Source: CAZJBH01 sp964544485
GTDB taxonomy: Bacteria; Patescibacteriota; Minisyncoccia; Portnoybacterales; UBA2143
DNA length: 7,545 nucleotides
Assembly: GCA_964544485.1 (NCBI GenBank)
Contig: CAZJBH010000028.1
Span: 1 to 7,545 of the forward strand
Direction: 5' to 3'
How positions within the stretch are numbered: position 1 is the first letter of the stretch; every line of letters begins with the position of its first letter. Below the pieces are notes generated by a model. That model ran no database searches, was not told the origin of the DNA, and saw only the letters and a program-made list of their open reading frames with translations. Of the stretch, positions 6,334 to 7,545 are shown in pieces. Made by a program: the position numbers and the translations under genes.

Positions 6334-7458
6334 ATGAAAAATCAATTAACCAATATTTTCGCGATTATTCTTTTAGCTTTAATGTTCGGATTAGGATTTT
6401 TTAGCATGCTTGGAGACTCTTTAACCATGGATGAACTTGCCCATACTCCGGCCGGATATTCATATATTCTTAAACAAGATATGCGCTTAAATCCGGAACA
6501 TCCGCCTTTGCTTAAAGACATGGCTGGATTTTCTATCTGGCTTGGCTCTAAAATCACCAATACGCCGATCAGTTTTCCTGAACAAAGCCATGCCTGGCAA
6601 AACAAATTAAACGGACAATGGGAATTCGGACGCGTTTTCTTATTTGGATCCGGCAATCCAGCTGATAAAATCATTTTTTGGTCGCGTTTACCAATGCTTT
6701 TAATCATGCTGATTTTAGGAATTTATGTTTTTCGCTGGACGCGCCAACTCTACGGCAATCAGGCTGGGTTAATCGCTTTATTTTTCTATTCCCTTTCTCC
6801 AACTTTAATCGCTCATGGACGCTTAGTTACAACCGATGTTGGCGCAGCTGCCGCCTTTATCATTGCCAGCTATCATTTAATTGAATGGCTTAAAAAACCA
6901 AGCCAAAAAAATCTTTTGATTGCCGGACTTGTTTTTGGGCTGGCTCTATTAACTAAATTTTCTTTAGCTTTAATCATTCCTTATTTTGTCGCGCTGACCA
7001 TTATCTGGGCTATTTTCACAGCAACCCAGCCAAAAACATATATTTTAAAGAATAAGATTTTAGCGCAAAAAAAAGAATTTGGCCAACAAGCTAAAAATAT
7101 TTTTAAAAAAATATTTAAAAATAATTTAAAATATTTAAGCGGATTATTAATCATTGGCTTGCTTGGATTAATTCTTATCTGGCCAGTCTATTTATTCCAT
7201 ACTTTTAATTATCCAGCTGAAAAACAAATCCAAGACAGCCAAGAATATTTAGCTACTTATGGCAACCGCTTATTAGCCGACCCGGTTCTCTGGATGTCTG
7301 AAAACTCTTTTTTCCGTCCTTTTGGCCATTATTTTACTGGTCTGCTTATGGTTATGCAGCGGGAAGCTGGAGGCAACACTACCTATTTTATGGGAGAAAT
7401 TAACAATCAAGCCTGGTCTGAATACTTTCCAACTGTTTTTTCGCTTCCAGGCCGATGA
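6334..7458 (+). CDS. GT39/PMT-family polytopic glycosyltransferase, 3' end lost at a chimeric join
   Basis: The frame gives 374 residues before a stop, while this family usually has about 500-700. Residues ~7-27 are the first membrane segment. The first external loop holds the acidic pair D33-E34 (TMDELAHTPAGY) and RLNPEHPPLLKD at 51-62, a signature of dolichyl-phosphate-mannose-type mannosyltransferases and the PMT_2 domain, in which an acidic residue of this loop is catalytic. Further hydrophobic segments lie at ~117-132, ~144-160, ~168-184, ~194-228 and ~266-288, with HGRLVTTDVGA at 161-171. Such enzymes transfer a sugar from a polyprenyl-phosphate donor to protein or envelope glycans on the outer face of the membrane. 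The last authentic residues are about YFPTVF (364-369), where relatives go on with another membrane segment. The final SLPGR and the stop come from the foreign GC-rich tail. The gene is transcribed divergently from the operon and need not be related to it in function. The true substrate is unknown. Confidence 0.8.
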   Translation: MKNQLTNIFAIILLALMFGLGFFSMLGDSLTMDELAHTPAGYSYILKQDMRLNPEHPPLLKDMAGFSIWLGSKITNTPISFPEQSHAWQNKLNGQWEFGRVFLFGSGNPADKIIFWSRLPMLLIMLILGIYVFRWTRQLYGNQAGLIALFFYSLSPTLIAHGRLVTTDVGAAAAFIIASYHLIEWLKKPSQKNLLIAGLVFGLALLTKFSLALIIPYFVALTIIWAIFTATQPKTYILKNKILAQKKEFGQQAKNIFKKIFKNNLKYLSGLLIIGLLGLILIWPVYLFHTFNYPAEKQIQDSQEYLATYGNRLLADPVLWMSENSFFRPFGHYFTGLLMVMQREAGGNTTYFMGEINNQAWSEYFPTVFSLPGR

Positions 7459-7545
7459 TCGTCTGGTGCAGCATGACGTGGTTGAGCACGCTGCCCAGGG
7501 AATAGCGGGTCTGGCCGCTCTGGTCGGTGACGGCCGCCTCGATCG
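7442..7545 (-). CDS. trpB: Fragment of TrpB2-type tryptophan synthase beta chain, foreign GC-rich sequence
   Basis: Read on the minus strand from 7543, 34 codons stay open and contain YSLGSVLNHVMLHQTIIGLEA. This corresponds to a conserved internal region of the TrpB2 class of tryptophan synthase beta chains, pyridoxal-phosphate enzymes that join indole and serine. Both ends are missing: the 5' part lies beyond 7545, and the frame past 7442 enters AT-rich DNA and stops after 13 more codons. I count 69 G/C in 104 bases (66%), against 19 in 60 (32%) just before. Codon choice (GCC, GTC, CTG, ATC) is that of a high-GC genome. It is therefore unlikely to belong to the same organism. A chimeric read or contig join is the simplest cause. 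Confidence 0.7.

Noticed and set aside
6342..6707. Antisense open frame of 121 codons within the glycosyltransferase gene, and a 68-codon plus-strand frame at 6678-6884
   Set aside because: Both are shadows of the glycosyltransferase, which has clear family motifs across this region.
7442..7545. A genuine trp biosynthesis gene next to the glycosyltransferase
   Set aside because: The composition switch, broken frames on both sides and opposite codon usage fit an artificial join better than a native gene or a transfer.
1..7545. tRNA, rRNA, CRISPR arrays, insertion sequences or long repeats
   Set aside because: Reading both strands I saw no cloverleaf, spaced direct repeats, transposase motifs or terminal inverted repeats.

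Overview
The window looks like a contig end from a low-GC bacterium, probably a Patescibacteria (Candidate Phyla Radiation, CPR) member. This rests on the AT-rich composition, a DUF5663-like protein, a TraD/VirD4-like ATPase with a DUF8128-like N-terminal region, an operon of Lys/Glu-rich proteins, and the lack of clear Shine-Dalgarno sequences at the gene starts. It is an inference from family recognition and composition; no marker gene is present.

From left to right: (1) At 1-606, minus strand, lies a two-gene module resembling the AbiEii nucleotidyltransferase class of toxin-antitoxin systems. The upstream partner of 99 aa (307-606) looks intact. The toxin reading frame overlaps its 3' end (start at 338, running off the left edge) and matches only the C-terminal half of the family, so the catalytic nucleotidyltransferase core seems to have been deleted. 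(2) At 654-6225, minus strand, is a tight four-gene operon read right to left. It encodes a 758-aa membrane protein with a glycine-zipper segment and a LysM-like domain, a 105-aa DUF5663-like protein, a 160-aa protein with a disordered stalk and a helical C-terminal domain, and an 823-aa membrane-anchored TraD/VirD4/HerA-like ATPase. The last two genes overlap by one base. The simplest reading is part of a CPR type IV secretion or conjugation-like apparatus, with the ATPase as motor or coupling protein and the other three as accessory or envelope components. No relaxase, VirB4 or pilin is in view. (3) At 6226-6333 is a divergent promoter region. (4) From 6334 on the plus strand runs a GT39/PMT-type membrane glycosyltransferase, cut short near position 7440. 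(5) The last ~104 bases (7442-7545) are 66% GC against ~32% for the 60 bases just before them. On the minus strand they encode a piece of a TrpB2-type tryptophan synthase beta chain. This is most likely a chimeric join at the contig end, and the glycosyltransferase stop codon is an artefact of it.

Three promoters can be read (before the 99-aa gene, the operon and the glycosyltransferase). All have an extended -10 of the form TGGTATAAT or TGGTAAAAT and very short leaders; the transcript of the 99-aa gene would be leaderless or nearly so. Nothing seen proves a new system. The points most worth following are the toxin lacking its catalytic core, the accessory set of the secretion-like operon, and the chimeric end.
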